DNA from: Camarhynchus parvulus
Lineage: Eukaryota > Chordata > Aves > Passeriformes > Thraupidae
Direction: 5' to 3'
Assembly (NCBI RefSeq): GCF_901933205.1
Contig: NC_044591.1
Location: forward strand, 1,771,501 to 1,835,500
DNA length: 64,000 bases
The translations under genes were made by a program, and so were the position numbers. Position 1 is the stretch's first letter. Every line of letters begins with the position of its first letter. The notes beneath the pieces were generated by a model. It was not told the origin of the DNA. It did not search any database and saw nothing but the letters and a program-made list of their open reading frames with translations. Of this stretch, positions 11,101-22,984 are shown piece after piece.

Positions 11101-14100
11101 TTATTGCACAGGACATAATACTGCTTGATGGTGTCTAGGGTCTCCTCCTCACGCTTCAGTTTGATAATGTTTGGGTCAGGAACAACTTTTTGAGCAAACT
11201 TCCACACAGAATCCTCAAAAGTGGCTGAAAACAGGAGCATCTGGCAGTCCCTGGGGAGCATTCTGAAAGAGAGAGAGAAATAGGGAGGGTTCCAACATGA
11301 CACCGTCATCTCCTGATACCCTGATGGAATTCATGCTACAGGCAAAGGAAAACCATAACCCTGGAACCAGTTATTTCATTGCCTGGAAAGACTAAAACCA
11401 ATCTTACCCACCCATGATCACTCCCTCATGGACCACAGACATCCAGACTTCCCCTCTTAAAAAGGAATGAACCCTGCTCCAGAGACAGGATTTTTATTCT
11501 GTAAGGTGGCCAAGAAGGCCAATGGCTCCTGGCCTGGATCAGGAATGGTGTGGCCAGCAGGAGCAGGGAGGTCATTCTGTCCCTGTACTCAGCACTGCTG
11601 AGGCCACACCTTGAGCACTGTGTCCAGTTCTGGGCCCTCAGTTTGGGAGGACATTGAGACACTCGACTGAGTCCAGAGGAGGCAACGAAGCTGGTGAGGG
11701 GCTGGGAACACAAACCCTGTGAGGAATGACTGAGGGAGCTGGGGGTGTTCAGCCTGGAGAAAAGGAGACTCAGGGCTGCCCCCATCACTCTCTACAGCTC
11801 CTGAAAGGTGGCTGTGCTCAGGTGGGGTTGGTCTCTTTCTCCCGGCAGTACTGACAGAAGAAGAGGACACAGCCTCAAGCTGCACCAAGGGAAATATAGG
11901 TTGGATAGCAGGAAAAAGTTTTTTATGGAAAGAGCGATAAAGTTCTGGAATGGCTGCCTGGGGAGGTGGTGCAGTCACCATCCCTCGGTGTGTTTAACAA
12001 AGCCTGGATGTGGCACTGGGTGCCAGGGTTGAGTTGAGGTGTTGGGGCTGGGTTGGACTCGATGGTCTTGAAGGTCTCTTCCAATTCTGTGTTATTCTGC
12101 AAAATGAAACTGCTTGTCATCCCCTGACACTGTGCCTCTATGAACCCCCTGGACTAGAGCTAATCTGTCATTTCAATCTTGTTGCTTCACTGGTGAGGAC
12201 ACTGGTCCCGACTGCAGCCCCGCTGTCTGTGTGTCCCTCCGTACCTCTGAATGCGGATGCTCTGGTCCTGGTGGCCCTGGGTGGCAATCATCACATCTGC
12301 CTCATCCAACACAAACACCTTGATCTTCTTGGGATCGATGAACTTCAGTTTGGAACACCAGTCCAGCACGGTGCCGGGTGTGCCGATTACGATCTGCTCC
12401 GAGATCTTCTGCCCTCTCTCCACTGCCGAGACAGAAGGAAGGGCTGCTCTAGGGTGGGTCTGCAGACAGGGAAATGTTTCGGCCCTCTCTGACCAAGCCA
12501 TTTCACCACCTGACTGCTCTGGTGCACCTGAGGAGCATCATTCCCTCATTCCTGTTTGTCCTGTTTCCCCTTACTCACGTTTGTTGCCTCGGACAGCATA
12601 CGCAAGTTTCAGCTCCGGGTAGAAGTTTCCCATCTGTTCAATCACTTTTCCTGTTTGAAGTGCCAGCTCGTATGTTGGGGAAAGGCACAAACACTGGAGG
12701 AACAGAAGGATAATGAGTGAGGTGATCAACATCCAGGGCAACACTATCACACTTGCTTTTTAAAATCCTTGTTGAAGTTTTCTTCAAGACAAAGATGCAA
12801 GTGGCTGAACAGTTTCTCAACCATCTTATGAGGAAATCTGATTTAAAAAGTCCCTCTCCAGGCATTGTCTGCTCCGTTGTCACAGTTAACTTCTCTTCCA
12901 CCCCAAAGCCACTTGGCCAACCCTCTTCAGCCTGCACTATTTCTCTGATTTAAGTCCTCCCAGAAAAATTTAATTCCTCACATGTAGGAAATGGATTTGT
13001 AGAAAATTCTCAAAGTTTGATAGAAGGTTAACATAGTATACATTTGTATGTAAACATACATTACTTAAAAATGTTATAAAATAGGATAAACATTGTTGAG
13101 AGAGAAATGGAATGAGAAACAAGTTTTAAAAAATGACTTTATAAATAAGAGTAAATATTTTGGAGAAATAGAACTATGAAAGATACATTGTAGTAAGAGT
13201 TATGAGGGGTAATTTTAGATGATTAGTTTTAAGGTATTAGTAGTATGGTGTGACAAAAGCTGATAGGCTAAGAAATGCTTATAATGTATTGTAGTTAAGG
13301 AATAGTTAGCTTCTGATTGTGATAAGCGTGAATTATAACATCTGTATTATCTCACCCTTCACACACTTACAGAGCAATGGTACCCTGTGTGATGCATGGG
13401 AAGGACTGACAGGAACAAGCTTTGAGCAAAATCTACACCTTTTGCACTGAAGGCATTTCGATAAATCCCCAAACCTCCATCCCCTTTAACCATTTAAAGA
13501 AATAACACCATGGCTCCATCAAGCCATGAATTTGCATCTGAAGGCCTCCCAGCAGCTCAGGTTCCTCACTAGATGGCACTGCACGGCCAGAGTGAGCCAC
13601 ATCGCAGAGATTACCTGTGGATACTTGTTCCCAGGCTCAACCCTGCTGAGCATGGCCAGGACGAAGGCAGCTGTCTTGCCGGTACCAGACTGCGACTGCG
13701 CGATGAGGTTCTGCGGGCTGGGGGCACAGCAGGCACAGCTCAGAGGGTGAAGCACCACGGGGGCACCTGAATCCTGTCACATTTACCCCTGCTCTGCATC
13801 CATGGCCAACCTGCCCAGCTACACTCCATGGGGCAGGAATTTCTTCCTGCCCAACACCCTCCTCTGGCATTTCTCAATTATGGAGATTTGGAAGGAGAGC
13901 TGTGGTTATCTCTCAGTAATTTCCCATTTCACACTTTTTCCCCAGTGTTTCAGTACCTCACATGTTCCACCTCAGGGTGGAGAGGAAAATCAGCACCTCA
14001 GCTACTTCTATCCACCCAGGATTTCTGAGCCATTTTGTATTATTTCTTCCCAAACTAATGAGGAAAAGGACAACAACCTCCCAAACCCCACAGCACTGCA

Positions 14101-17100
14101 TGCTCAGTACCAGCCCTAGGAAAAGGACAAATCCAGGGCTGCTGTCACATAGTTAATAACCACAGAAACACTGTGACATTTCTCCATACCCTGAGAGTTT
14201 CTCCATCACCCTCCTCCCACCCAACGCTCAGGAGCAGCACACTGAGCCTTTCAAATCCTTCTATTCTGGTACAGAGTAGGAAGAATGTGTACATACGGTT
14301 CAGCAAGCATCATGGGCAGGGCATTCTCTTGGATCTTAGATGGTCTGTTGAAGCCCATGGCATAGACTCCTTGCAGGAGCTGTGGTTTCCTGAAAAGAGA
14401 AATTTTTATATCATGACCTATTTAAGTCAATTTAGTTTTCATTTGTGTACAAAAAGGTGAGAAAAACCCTCGAGAAGACATCCTAGAGCTGTCTCTGCTA
14501 CAATCCCACCCGTGAAACAACTATGGTCAGCATCTGGAACCATGAGTGATAACAGGAAGTCTAGACAGGGAGCTTTGCAAAAACCCCTGGATTTAATAAG
14601 TCAGCCTGCCTGTCCCAGCTCAAGGGCAAAGCCTGTGTCTAAGGTCAGCACTGCTTGTTCCAAAGCAGCTTTTCAGACAATCCAGGAATCACAGAGCAGA
14701 AAGTGTTAATCCTGTCCTTCAGGCCAGTCCCATTTCCTCAGCCATGCCTAATCTTGGTGCCAAAATTATCACTCCTCGATGACTCAAACGTGGGACAAAG
14801 CGTGAGGAACAGGATGAAGGAATCATGAGATCCTTGCAAGGACTTCAGCAGGTTGTGTGGATTCTGTACTACAGCTGAGTGATGCTGGCTCAGGTAAGTG
14901 ACTGATAATTAGCTCAGTTTGCTGTGACTACACCTTGTGATCTGTGGCTGCAAGCCAGCCCTCACACCCAGAACTGTGTGGTGACACTGCTGGCCAGCAA
15001 ACTCTCATCTGCTGCTTTCTCTCCAGGGAGCTTTCTACTCTCAGCAGACACCTGTGTAGACAAGGAGACCCCAGAACAACCTAAATCCGGGTTATGGTGC
15101 TGGAAATTCTCAGCTGATGACCCCCAAGTGCTCCCTGGATGCTGTGAGTGCTCTCAGAAGGGCTCTCCTTTCCAAGCAGGTTACAAGTCTCCTGCCCACA
15201 TTTCCCACTGCAGTAACTTCCCATTCAGCACAACATAATTTTGCAAAAATCCTGTATTGCTTTCCAACGATGGCTGGAACAAAAGCTCTTTGAAAACGTA
15301 ACCTTGTGCTGCTCCAAGCAAGGACAGACAAAGCCCAACTCTGCACCAGTTGCCAAGGATACCCCGAGTCATAACAAAATGAAGACTCAATTAGGCTGGC
15401 TGTCCCTGTCATTAACTCCCTGGGATTGTTTGCCTTTTGAAACACAGGAATGAATTAGTCTAACAGGCACTGCAGGACCTCAGCTTCTTTTTGCAGACGC
15501 TCAACCACAAACACCAACAGAGCAAAACATCCTGGCATTTCATGGGGAGAAAGCTCTTTAGCTCCCATTTTGCTGCAGAGCTTGTAGAGCAACAAACCTG
15601 AGATCAACACAAGCACAGCAATTCCAACAGGACGCACTCTTCAGCATATTAATACATATATCCATCAACCATGCCTTAAACACAGTTATCATCCCTTGAA
15701 AGCTGCACTGGTACAGGTTTTCAAAGGGAAGGAAAATACTGGTGTCTCCAGTACATAAATCCAGTGTTGCTGGAAAAGATAAGCTGTTCCCTTTGTGCTG
15801 TTCACTGCTGTTGTTTCAGATGGAAACCGCTACCAGGCACCCAGATAAACCAACTCTCCTTGCACTTAAATAATACAAATGACACACTCACTTATTAATG
15901 ACAGGTTGGCAGTAACCTGATACACAAACCCATGTACTTTTAAGTGATATATCCTATGCAACCAAGGAATTTTTCAGGACATGAGGAGAGGTTCCAACTA
16001 CCTGATGGGCTCCAAACTCATATCTGCTCTGGCAGTTATAGCAAAACTTCTCTCTCTCAGAAGTTACAAATAAGGCTCCCCATGACAAACTGAAAAATCC
16101 AGTTATAAGGGAGCCTATTTAATATATCTGATCCCAGGATTTGACAGCTCCATGCAGAGAAGGCTCTGGTTCATCCCAGCAGGCACTTACAGGCGCAGCT
16201 CCTCGAAAGACTTGACAGAGTAGAGGGGTGATGTGGGGTCCCTCTGCAGCACCTCCACCTGATTTGTGGTGTCAACCAGGTTACTGCGGATCAGCTTGTT
16301 CAGCAAGGACTGGGCAGCTCTGTCCTCTGGGAAATGAGGTGGAAAATATGAATCCATCAGTCACAGCCCGTTCCAGGTCTTGCTCCCACTGAACTCCTGA
16401 GCCACTTAAAAGAGACAAAATCCCTCCAAATACTGAAATTCTTCATTAAAGTGTAATGGCTTGAAGAGCCCAAACCTCCTGGATGAGACATTGAGAGAAT
16501 CCAGAGATTCCTCCATTTAATGCCCAGGAAGACAAATCAAATGAGCACTGTTCTAAGGGGGACTTTAACACATCCAGATCTCTGCTTATTAAAATTCTTT
16601 TAGCTTAGCATCTACCTGGGACAGGATAAGGCCTCCTCAACCCTCACTCTGACATGTGGGCAGACACCTCCCAGGGTTTTATTTTTAAGGAAGGTTTGAG
16701 GATAAACGCTACTTTAAAAGATTTCAGAGCTGAAACCAAGGGTTGAGGATAAGAGAGATCCAAATGAGGTTAAACTGCTGCATTTTGGGGTTTCACTACC
16801 AAATCTGTTCCTAAAACCACCTTCTGAAAGAATGTGAGCCTTTACCCACCTCTGAGCAGCCACTGCATAAATGCAACTTGTTGGTTGCTACAGCAATCCC
16901 AGCTCCAGGTTATCCAACGCTCCTGTATCCAATCCTGCCTTGAGGACACTGCTATCCCCTTATTTCTCTCCACTCTAATCCAGGAGTCTCCCAAGTTATT
17001 ACAGGACACAATGCCTTTAAAAGTGTTATGGAGGAAGGACTTGTCTTACAATCAAGTCCTTGGGGCAGGATACAAGATCAGCGGTCCTGAGACATAAGGC

Positions 17101-18654
17101 AGACTTACTTTAAGTACTTACTAAATGAATATAATAAAATTAAACTAAACTAATTTCCTTGCCAAAGTTTTTTTCAGGAAGGCACTTACCTTTCTCCTCA
17201 TCCTCCGTCTTCTCCACATTGTCATCTGCCTTGACAACGGCACCTGGATGGGAACAGGTGAGGCGGGCACAGGTGAGCTCAGGCCTCGGGGGCAGCCCAC
17301 GCCCCCAGAGCTTTGGAACATCCTGGGAAATCTACAAACAGCTCATCTTCCTGAGGAGAACTGCCCTGCTCCACTGCTGTGCAGAGGAAACCCAAGCACC
17401 AAGTGCAGTTTAGCAACCACACCGAAGGATTTTGCTCACACAGCTCCCCGAGACACCAAAATATTTAGTCTGTGCTGCTGTTTAATCTCAGCTCTCCTGG
17501 AATCTCATGATTTACCAGGAATTTACTTTGGCAGCAGTGCTCTGAACCCCCACAGGGAAACACTCCCCCCTTTCCAAGCCCATCTGAGCAGCTGGAACTC
17601 ACCATTGGCATCTGGTTTGGTTTTGTCATCCTTCAGGTGTAAAGTGCTCAGCTAGAAATGAGGAAAAACACAAAATCAGAGAAGTTCAAATAGAGCTCCA
17701 TATATTCTAATTCCAGCCAGGAAAACCTGAGCTTTGGATTTATCAAGTATTGCATAAACCCTGCTCAACTGGAAGGGATGAAGACACAAGAGGAACTTGA
17801 TTTCAAGAGTTTTAATACAACTATTTCTAAGCAGGAGTTTTAACAGAAATACAAGTTTTTAAAACTGTAATAACAACACAGAGAAGGGGTTGTTTTCTGT
17901 CCTGTAGCCTCCACTCCCCAATAGCTCTGCTGATGGAAAATGGGAGAAAATCAGCATTCCAGGATGGAAACAGGATCTATGCACTGTCCTGTCTGGCACA
18001 AGATGACCCAGGATGAGTTTGTTTCACCACCTGAAATGTGCAGGGGGAGCAGCCCCGAGGCTCTTCCCCACATCCTCAGTGAGTATTCTGTGCCCAAGCA
18101 CAGAAAAAACAGAAAACAATTTTTCTGAGGTACAAAGTTACATATTTTCATTAAAAAAAAAAAAAAGAGAGAGAGAAAGAGGAATTTTTTTGGATGCTGG
18201 AAGACAGAGCTGAGGCTAGGTGAGTGCATGAAGCTGTGCAGTGTCTGGATGGAGGGTGAGGCGGATCGCAAGGACGTCTCTGCCCTTTGGATATGCAAAA
18301 AATGGATGAAGGCGAAGAAATTTTTAAAATAATGGTAAGTAAATAAATAAGTGAATATATAAATAAATAAAAATTTGGGGTTTTCTTATAAAGGAAGAGC
18401 CCAAGCCCAGGGACAATCGGATACCCCGGGCCCTCCCTGCCCCCACGGCAGAAAATGGGGCGAAAAGGGTTTCTGCGATCGCTGTTTTCTGTGAGGAGGC
18501 GGCGGGGGCCGCGCGGCCCTGGGGACCCCGCGCCGCTCGACCAGGCCGGGCCGAGCCGGGCCATCCCGAGCCCCCGCGGGCCCCGGCGCGCACTCACCGA
18601 CTCGGCCGCCGCCTCCTGCTCGTCCACGGCCAGGGCCCACGAGTCGGTGGCCAT
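8164..18654 (-). CDS. DDX19B: DEAD-box RNA helicase DDX19 (mRNA export)
   Basis: Twelve coding exons join to 1440 bases (479 residues plus stop), the same length as human DDX19B: 18598-18654, 17603-17651, 17190-17243, 16191-16326, 14297-14389, 13615-13717, 12579-12693, 12245-12422, 11025-11262, 9886-10048, 8628-8819, 8164-8225. All junctions are GT-AG and every phase closes. The start ATG (18654) has a strong context and opens [19 protein letters not shown], which separates DDX19 from its paralogue DDX25. Visible motifs: Q motif GFNRPSKIQ; motif [11 protein letters not shown] (Lys144); DEAD at 242-245; SAT at 274-276; motif [10 protein letters not shown] (425-432); acidic C-terminus. DDX19 (yeast Dbp5) is an ATP-dependent helicase at the cytoplasmic face of the nuclear pore; with Gle1-IP6 and Nup214 it strips export factors from mRNA. 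All catalytic residues are intact. Whether it is 19A or 19B cannot be told, since that split is mammalian. Confidence 0.95.
11485..12108 (+). mobile_element. CR1 LINE fragment in DDX19 intron 8
   Basis: About 620 bases of the CR1 3' region in sense orientation on the plus strand, antisense to the helicase gene. Landmarks in order: CTTGAGCACTGTGTCCAGTT, GGCTGGGAACACAAACCCT, TGTTCAGCCTGGAGAA, CAAGCTGCACCAAGGGAAAT, GGAATGGCTGCCTGGGGAGG, GGGTTGGACTCGATGGTCTT and the terminal TTCCAATTCTGTG. The 5' end is truncated and the reverse transcriptase frame is degraded; only the end of ORF2 and the 3'UTR remain. Confidence 0.9.
12983..13361. mobile_element. Probable solo LTR of an endogenous retrovirus
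   Basis: A 379-base AT-rich block with sharp edges inside DDX19 intron 6. It begins TGTAGG and ends CCTTCA, a near-perfect terminal inverted repeat with the TG...CA ends of retroviral LTRs, and is flanked on both sides by the tetramer CACA (12979-12982 and 13362-13365), consistent with a 4-base target duplication. Base composition contrasts strongly with the surrounding intron. A TATA-like CTTATAATG lies in the right part (about 13278). No gag, pol or env sequence is attached, so it is a solo LTR. The CACA duplication is simple enough to be chance; family unassigned. Confidence 0.6.
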
Positions 18655-18820
18655 GGCCGGCCCGGGGGTGGCCGCAGCAGCCGCGATGGCGCCGGGCGGG
18701 AGCGGCGCCTGCGCGCCCGCGGCACCGCCCCGGCACCGCCCGGACCCGCGAACCGCGGCCGCGCACCGGCGTTCCGGGGACAGCGCGTTCCGGGGGCGGC
18801 GGTAGAGGGGACGGGGCGTG
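18430..18820 (-). promoter_or_regulatory. CpG-island promoter of the DDX19 gene
   Basis: A dense run of CG dinucleotides surrounds coding exon 1 (18598-18654) and extends on both sides, with GC-box-like GGGGGCGG sequence at 18791-18798. No TATA box is evident, as usual for housekeeping genes. The transcription start is probably between 18670 and 18800. The island stops abruptly at the minisatellite that begins near 18865. Confidence 0.75.
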
Positions 18821-18864
18821 AGGAGTGACAGCGGGGTGTCTGCGGTGGGGAGGGGTGACACGGG

Positions 18865-19575
18865 CTGGGGTGAGGCTGTGACCCTGTGTGGGGTGAGGCT
18901 GTGACCCTGTGGGCCTGTGAGCTCTGTGGGTGCCTCTGGGTGTACTGTGGCTGTGGGTATTGTGTGCCGTGTGTGTAGTGGGCTGTGACCCTGTGGGGCT
19001 GTGACCCTGTGGGGCTGTGAGCTCTGTGGCTGTATGGGGTGAGGCTGTGAGCCCTGTGGGGCTGTGAGCTCTGTGGGGCTGTGAGCTCTGTGGGGCTGTG
19101 CTGTGGGCCTGTGAGCTGTGTGTGAGCTCTGTGGGGTGTGAGTGCTGTGACCCTGTGGGGCTGTGCTGTGAGCTGTGTGGGGCTGTGAGCTCTGTGGGGC
19201 TGTGACCCTGTAGGGCTGTGAGCCCTGTGGGGCTGTGAGCTCTGTGGGGCTGTGAGCCCTGTGGGGCTGTGACCCTGTGGGGCTGTGAGGCTGTGTGGGG
19301 CTGTGAGCTCTGTGGGGCTGTGACCCTGTGGGGCTGTGAGCTCTGTGGGGTGAGGCTGTGAGCCCTGTGTGAGCCCTGTGGGGCTGTGAGCTCTTTGTGA
19401 GGTGAGGCTGTGTGCTCTGTGGGGCTGTGAGCCCTGTGTGCAGTGTGGGCCTGTGACCCTGTGGGGCTGTGAGTTCTGTGGGGCTGTGAGCTCTGTATGG
19501 GGTGAAGCTGTGAGCCCTGTGGGGCTGTGTGCAGTGTGGGGCTGTGAGCCCTGTGTAGTGTGGGGCTGTGTGCTC
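18865..19575. repeat. GGGGCTGTGAGCYCTGT minisatellite
   Basis: About 700 bases of a degenerate 15-17-base unit, GGGGCTGTGAGCTCTGT with variants (GACCCTGT, GAGCCCTGT). It starts about 200 bases upstream of the DDX19 start codon, next to its CpG island. GGGG runs recur on the plus strand at intervals that would allow G-quadruplex formation. Short reading frames rich in Cys, Gly and Val within it are repeat artefacts. Confidence 0.93.
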
Positions 19576-19599
19576 AGGTCCCCTGTATGTTGAGGAGCA

Positions 19600-22500
19600 C
19601 TGTGTTCAGGGGCCTGGTGCCCTGAATGCTGTGGGGCTGAGATCAGGAGCCGCTATGATCTGGGGGTCAGCCTGTGTCTCACATGATGTGGGGCTCCGTT
19701 CCCTGTGTGATGTGGCGATCCCTGGGATCAGGCCCTCCATGTGGGGTGGGGCTGGGGCTGTTCCCCCTGTCTGGTTTGGGGCTGGGGGTCAGCCTTGGTG
19801 TCATTTGGTATGAGGCTGCAGCTTCTGTTTCCCGTGGAATGGAGTCCCTTTGGGAGCCAGGGCTGCAGGAGAATCACGCAGACACTGTGACATTTGTGAG
19901 GGAACCGCAGCTCCATCTGTGGAACAGGGGTGGAGGTGAAAACAAGGTAGGAGAATGAGTCATGGAGGTCTAGAAGTGACAGGAGCTGCAAGAGTAATTT
20001 CTGTCCTGTCTCCTGCTGTAGGGCAGGAGCCAGCTAAGACTTGGTATCAAACCTGTTCTTTAAAGGTCCTGCAATAAAGAGGAGTAAAAGGGAAAGTAGA
20101 AATGAAAGAAGTGTGGGAAGAGCCTGTGGGATTTCCTCGCTGGGCTGCTATTCACTTCCTGGAGCCTTGTTTGACAGAGCAGCTCTCAAGGACGATCTGA
20201 ATTTGTGTTTTTATTCCATGCAGCAGCACCAGTAAAATGGCCAAGCCTGCAGGCATCAGGCACAAGTTCCCAAACCAAGGATTATTTCCCTGACTCAGTA
20301 TTCCCCCTCCCCTTTAATGGAGACACTTCATTTGTTCCCACAGCCTAAAACTTCCAACTGAGCAGTTATTTCTTTCTGTGCTTAAAAATCTTATCCCAGG
20401 CAGGGCTGGACCCTTCACTGCTGCTCTCTTCACACCAACCACGGTTGGTTTGTTCCTTAAAACTAAAGCCTGTTATTATCAAATATTATCATCTGATACT
20501 TTTCCATCTAATTCAGTTTCCTGCATAAAGGTGGTGGCCCCATGTCCCTCAGTCTGTGGGGATCCCTCCCCAGCCCCACACATGAACTTTGGGGTCTGTA
20601 TTTGAAGCTGTATTTGTGGAGGTGACATCATGGCGTTTTTTTCCATGGCAACAGGAGGATGCTGAACACTGGAGCTGAACGCAAGGAGATTTTCAATGGC
20701 AACAGAGCAGGCAGCCAAAGGCAAGTCTGAGATGTTAATTAGTTAATTAGGGTAAAAATAAAGATGAATATGGGAAATCCCAGAGGCTGACAGGCTCATG
20801 CTTCCAGTTTAATGTTTTCTTGCAGACACACCTCCCATAAATACATTTAATTGGGATTAGTCCCATTTTAGAGAGGGGAAAACAGAGGTACTGAGAAGAA
20901 GACAGCTGTGATGAGGCAACATTGGCTGGGGCAGATCCTTTCAATGCCTCCTTTCTACTCCTTGACCTTGGCTGCAATCATTTCTTGGGATTTTCAGGGC
21001 TGTGCAGCCTGTCAGTGTGACTGTGGTGGGTGTTTCTCTGTTCTGTCCATGAGGAAGGACTTTTCTCCTCAGTCTCTGGAGCAGAGATGGGCCCCTGGAG
21101 GTGTGGGTTTCCTGTGCGTTCCATGCAGGGCCCTTGATTTTGCTGAAGACTCTGCTGTCATACAATTACATATTTATTCATTTAAACATGAGATAAATAT
21201 TCAGATTAGTTTAAATAAATGCTTATTTATTTAAGTCCAGCGGACTTTGGCTGTGCTGGAATGAGGGAGCTCACAATGGTGGAGGTTGGATTGTGGAATT
21301 TCATTAAAATTACCTCTGGTCCTTACACCCCAACAGGTCAGATTCTTCCTTGCCCACACACAAACCTGCTGCAAGGAGGAGGAAGAGGAAGAAGGAAAGG
21401 AGGAAAAGAAGGAGGAGAAAGATGAGGAGGAGGAAGAAGTCCCTGCCCAGCCCTGTGTCATCACTTTTTAATCATCACAGCCTCCCAACAGAGTGATTAT
21501 TTGCTTCTTCTGAGCATTCCAGGCTGAGGAAAATGGCATTTACATACAGAGCACACATGGAGATCATGGGAAGTGCTTGTTGCTGTCCATCCAGCAGGAG
21601 ACTTGGTTTAGTATTGTTTTTTTTCTTTTTTTTTTTTTTTGGTAAGTTTTGAGCCCATCTGAATCTCCCAGCACAAGAGCACCACACTTGCACACTTGAG
21701 TGAGCTGGGTAAGGAGCCTGGAAAGCCTGTCCTGTGCTTGGCCAGTCCCAGAATCCACTCAGGCATGAACCAAGACTGGAAATCTTCCTCTGTGGTGGTT
21801 GGTGGTGCTGCTGTTGCCTGGCCCCAGGTGGGTAAAGCCACAAGCTTTGAGATGGCAGTTAGGTGACCTCAAATGTTACTTTTAGCTTGTCCTGTCCCCG
21901 ATTTTGTCTTGTTTATACCCATCCCATTCCCCACTGCTGCTCCCTGGGGGGCTGGCCCTCATCGATGGTGGGGTGTCCTGGGCAAAGCCAGCCTGGAAAG
22001 GATGAGGAGGAACAAACACCTGCTGGAGGCCCCTATGAGCTGTTCTGGGCAGCACTTTTGATCACTGTGGTGATGCAGCTTCAGCATCAGCACTAAATAT
22101 TAATTCCCCCCAAACAACTCTGTGTATGTCTTCCTGAGGTCTCACACTTGCCTCATCCACCATGTCAGATGCTGCTTTATCTTCTAAACAAATACCTGCT
22201 GCCACCACATTTGTTGGTTTGAATCCCAGGATTTCTCCTGGCATATGTTATTTTCTTCCCAGAAGCCACAAGCCATGGTAAACAAACATTTACAGGCACT
22301 GGGAACACGGGACCTGCGTTTTTCCGTGGCTGACTTATTTGTCTGGCAAGAGCCATAAATTCTGGAGGGTCAGGGCTGAAGTCAGCCCTGGGAGCTGGGC
22401 TTAGGGAAAAATTCTTGATCAGGCATTTGTTTGTGGAGTTTCTTGCCATTTCCTCTAAAACACATCGTTCTTGGGGGAGAGGATGGGTCATTAGGGGTGC

Positions 22501-22980
22501 AACATGTCTGGTCATCCCGATCCTGCAGCGTGGTTGTGTCCTTGGAGGCCAGGGGGAGAAAGAGGAGCTTTACCCTCGGTATGCTGTGACCCAGGCTCAG
22601 TGTCCAGCTCTGTTCTGGGACAAAATCCAAGTCGGTGTCCCACCAGCTGCCTCAGTTTCCCCTTTCTACAAGTTGTTTTTCCTGGGTTTAAGTGTAAGTT
22701 GCTCAGGGCAGGGACGTATCCCACCAGGGTCATCCCTCAGTGACAGCATTGCTCCTGTGGGGAGGGTCCTTCTAGACCCCCATGGGTGGGGCTGTGGCTG
22801 AGGGGCTTTGGGTGTTCCTGGGGGGGAGAGGGTGCAGGAGCTGAGATGGGAATGGGGGCAACAGCAAGGCTGGAAGAGAGATCCAGCCTAGGGCTGCAGA
22901 GGAGGCCAGTGAGCAGTGATGCATCCTGATTTTGGGGGGCTTTAGGGTGCTTTCCTTCCTTCCTTTGAAAGAGAAAGGGG
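19600..22980. other. Intergenic region, no gene recognised
   Basis: Between the DDX19 promoter repeats and the next CpG island I see no exon-like coding sequence. Contents that can be named: a CCATGGCAAC half X-box-like motif at 20643-20652, an AT-rich stretch at 21165-21235, a purine-rich tract at 21376-21440 and a poly-T run at 21615-21641. Transcript direction, if any, is unknown. Confidence 0.5.
21376..21440. repeat. GGA/GAA purine tract
   Basis: An almost uninterrupted polypurine run made of GAGGAA and GAAGGA triplet-like units. Such tracts can adopt triplex structure and mutate quickly. The Glu/Lys-rich translation on the plus strand is not evidence of a gene. Confidence 0.85.
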
Positions 22981-22984
22981 ATGA

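Noticed and set aside
14685..14760. Possible CR1 tail (GGAATCACAGAGCAGAAAGT)
   Set aside because: The similarity covers under 20 bases and lacks any further CR1 landmark.
8164..18654. Identification as DDX25 rather than DDX19
   Set aside because: The first exon, the absence of the DDX25-type N-terminus and the DDX19-type residues after the DEAD motif fit DDX19, and the length is exactly 479 residues.
18151..18861. 236-codon minus-strand frame across the DDX19 promoter
   Set aside because: It is DDX19 exon 1 read through its donor into the intron and upstream island; the GC-rich composition keeps frames open.
21376..21475. Glu/Lys-rich exon-like stretch followed by a stop
   Set aside because: It is a simple polypurine tract without upstream coding context.
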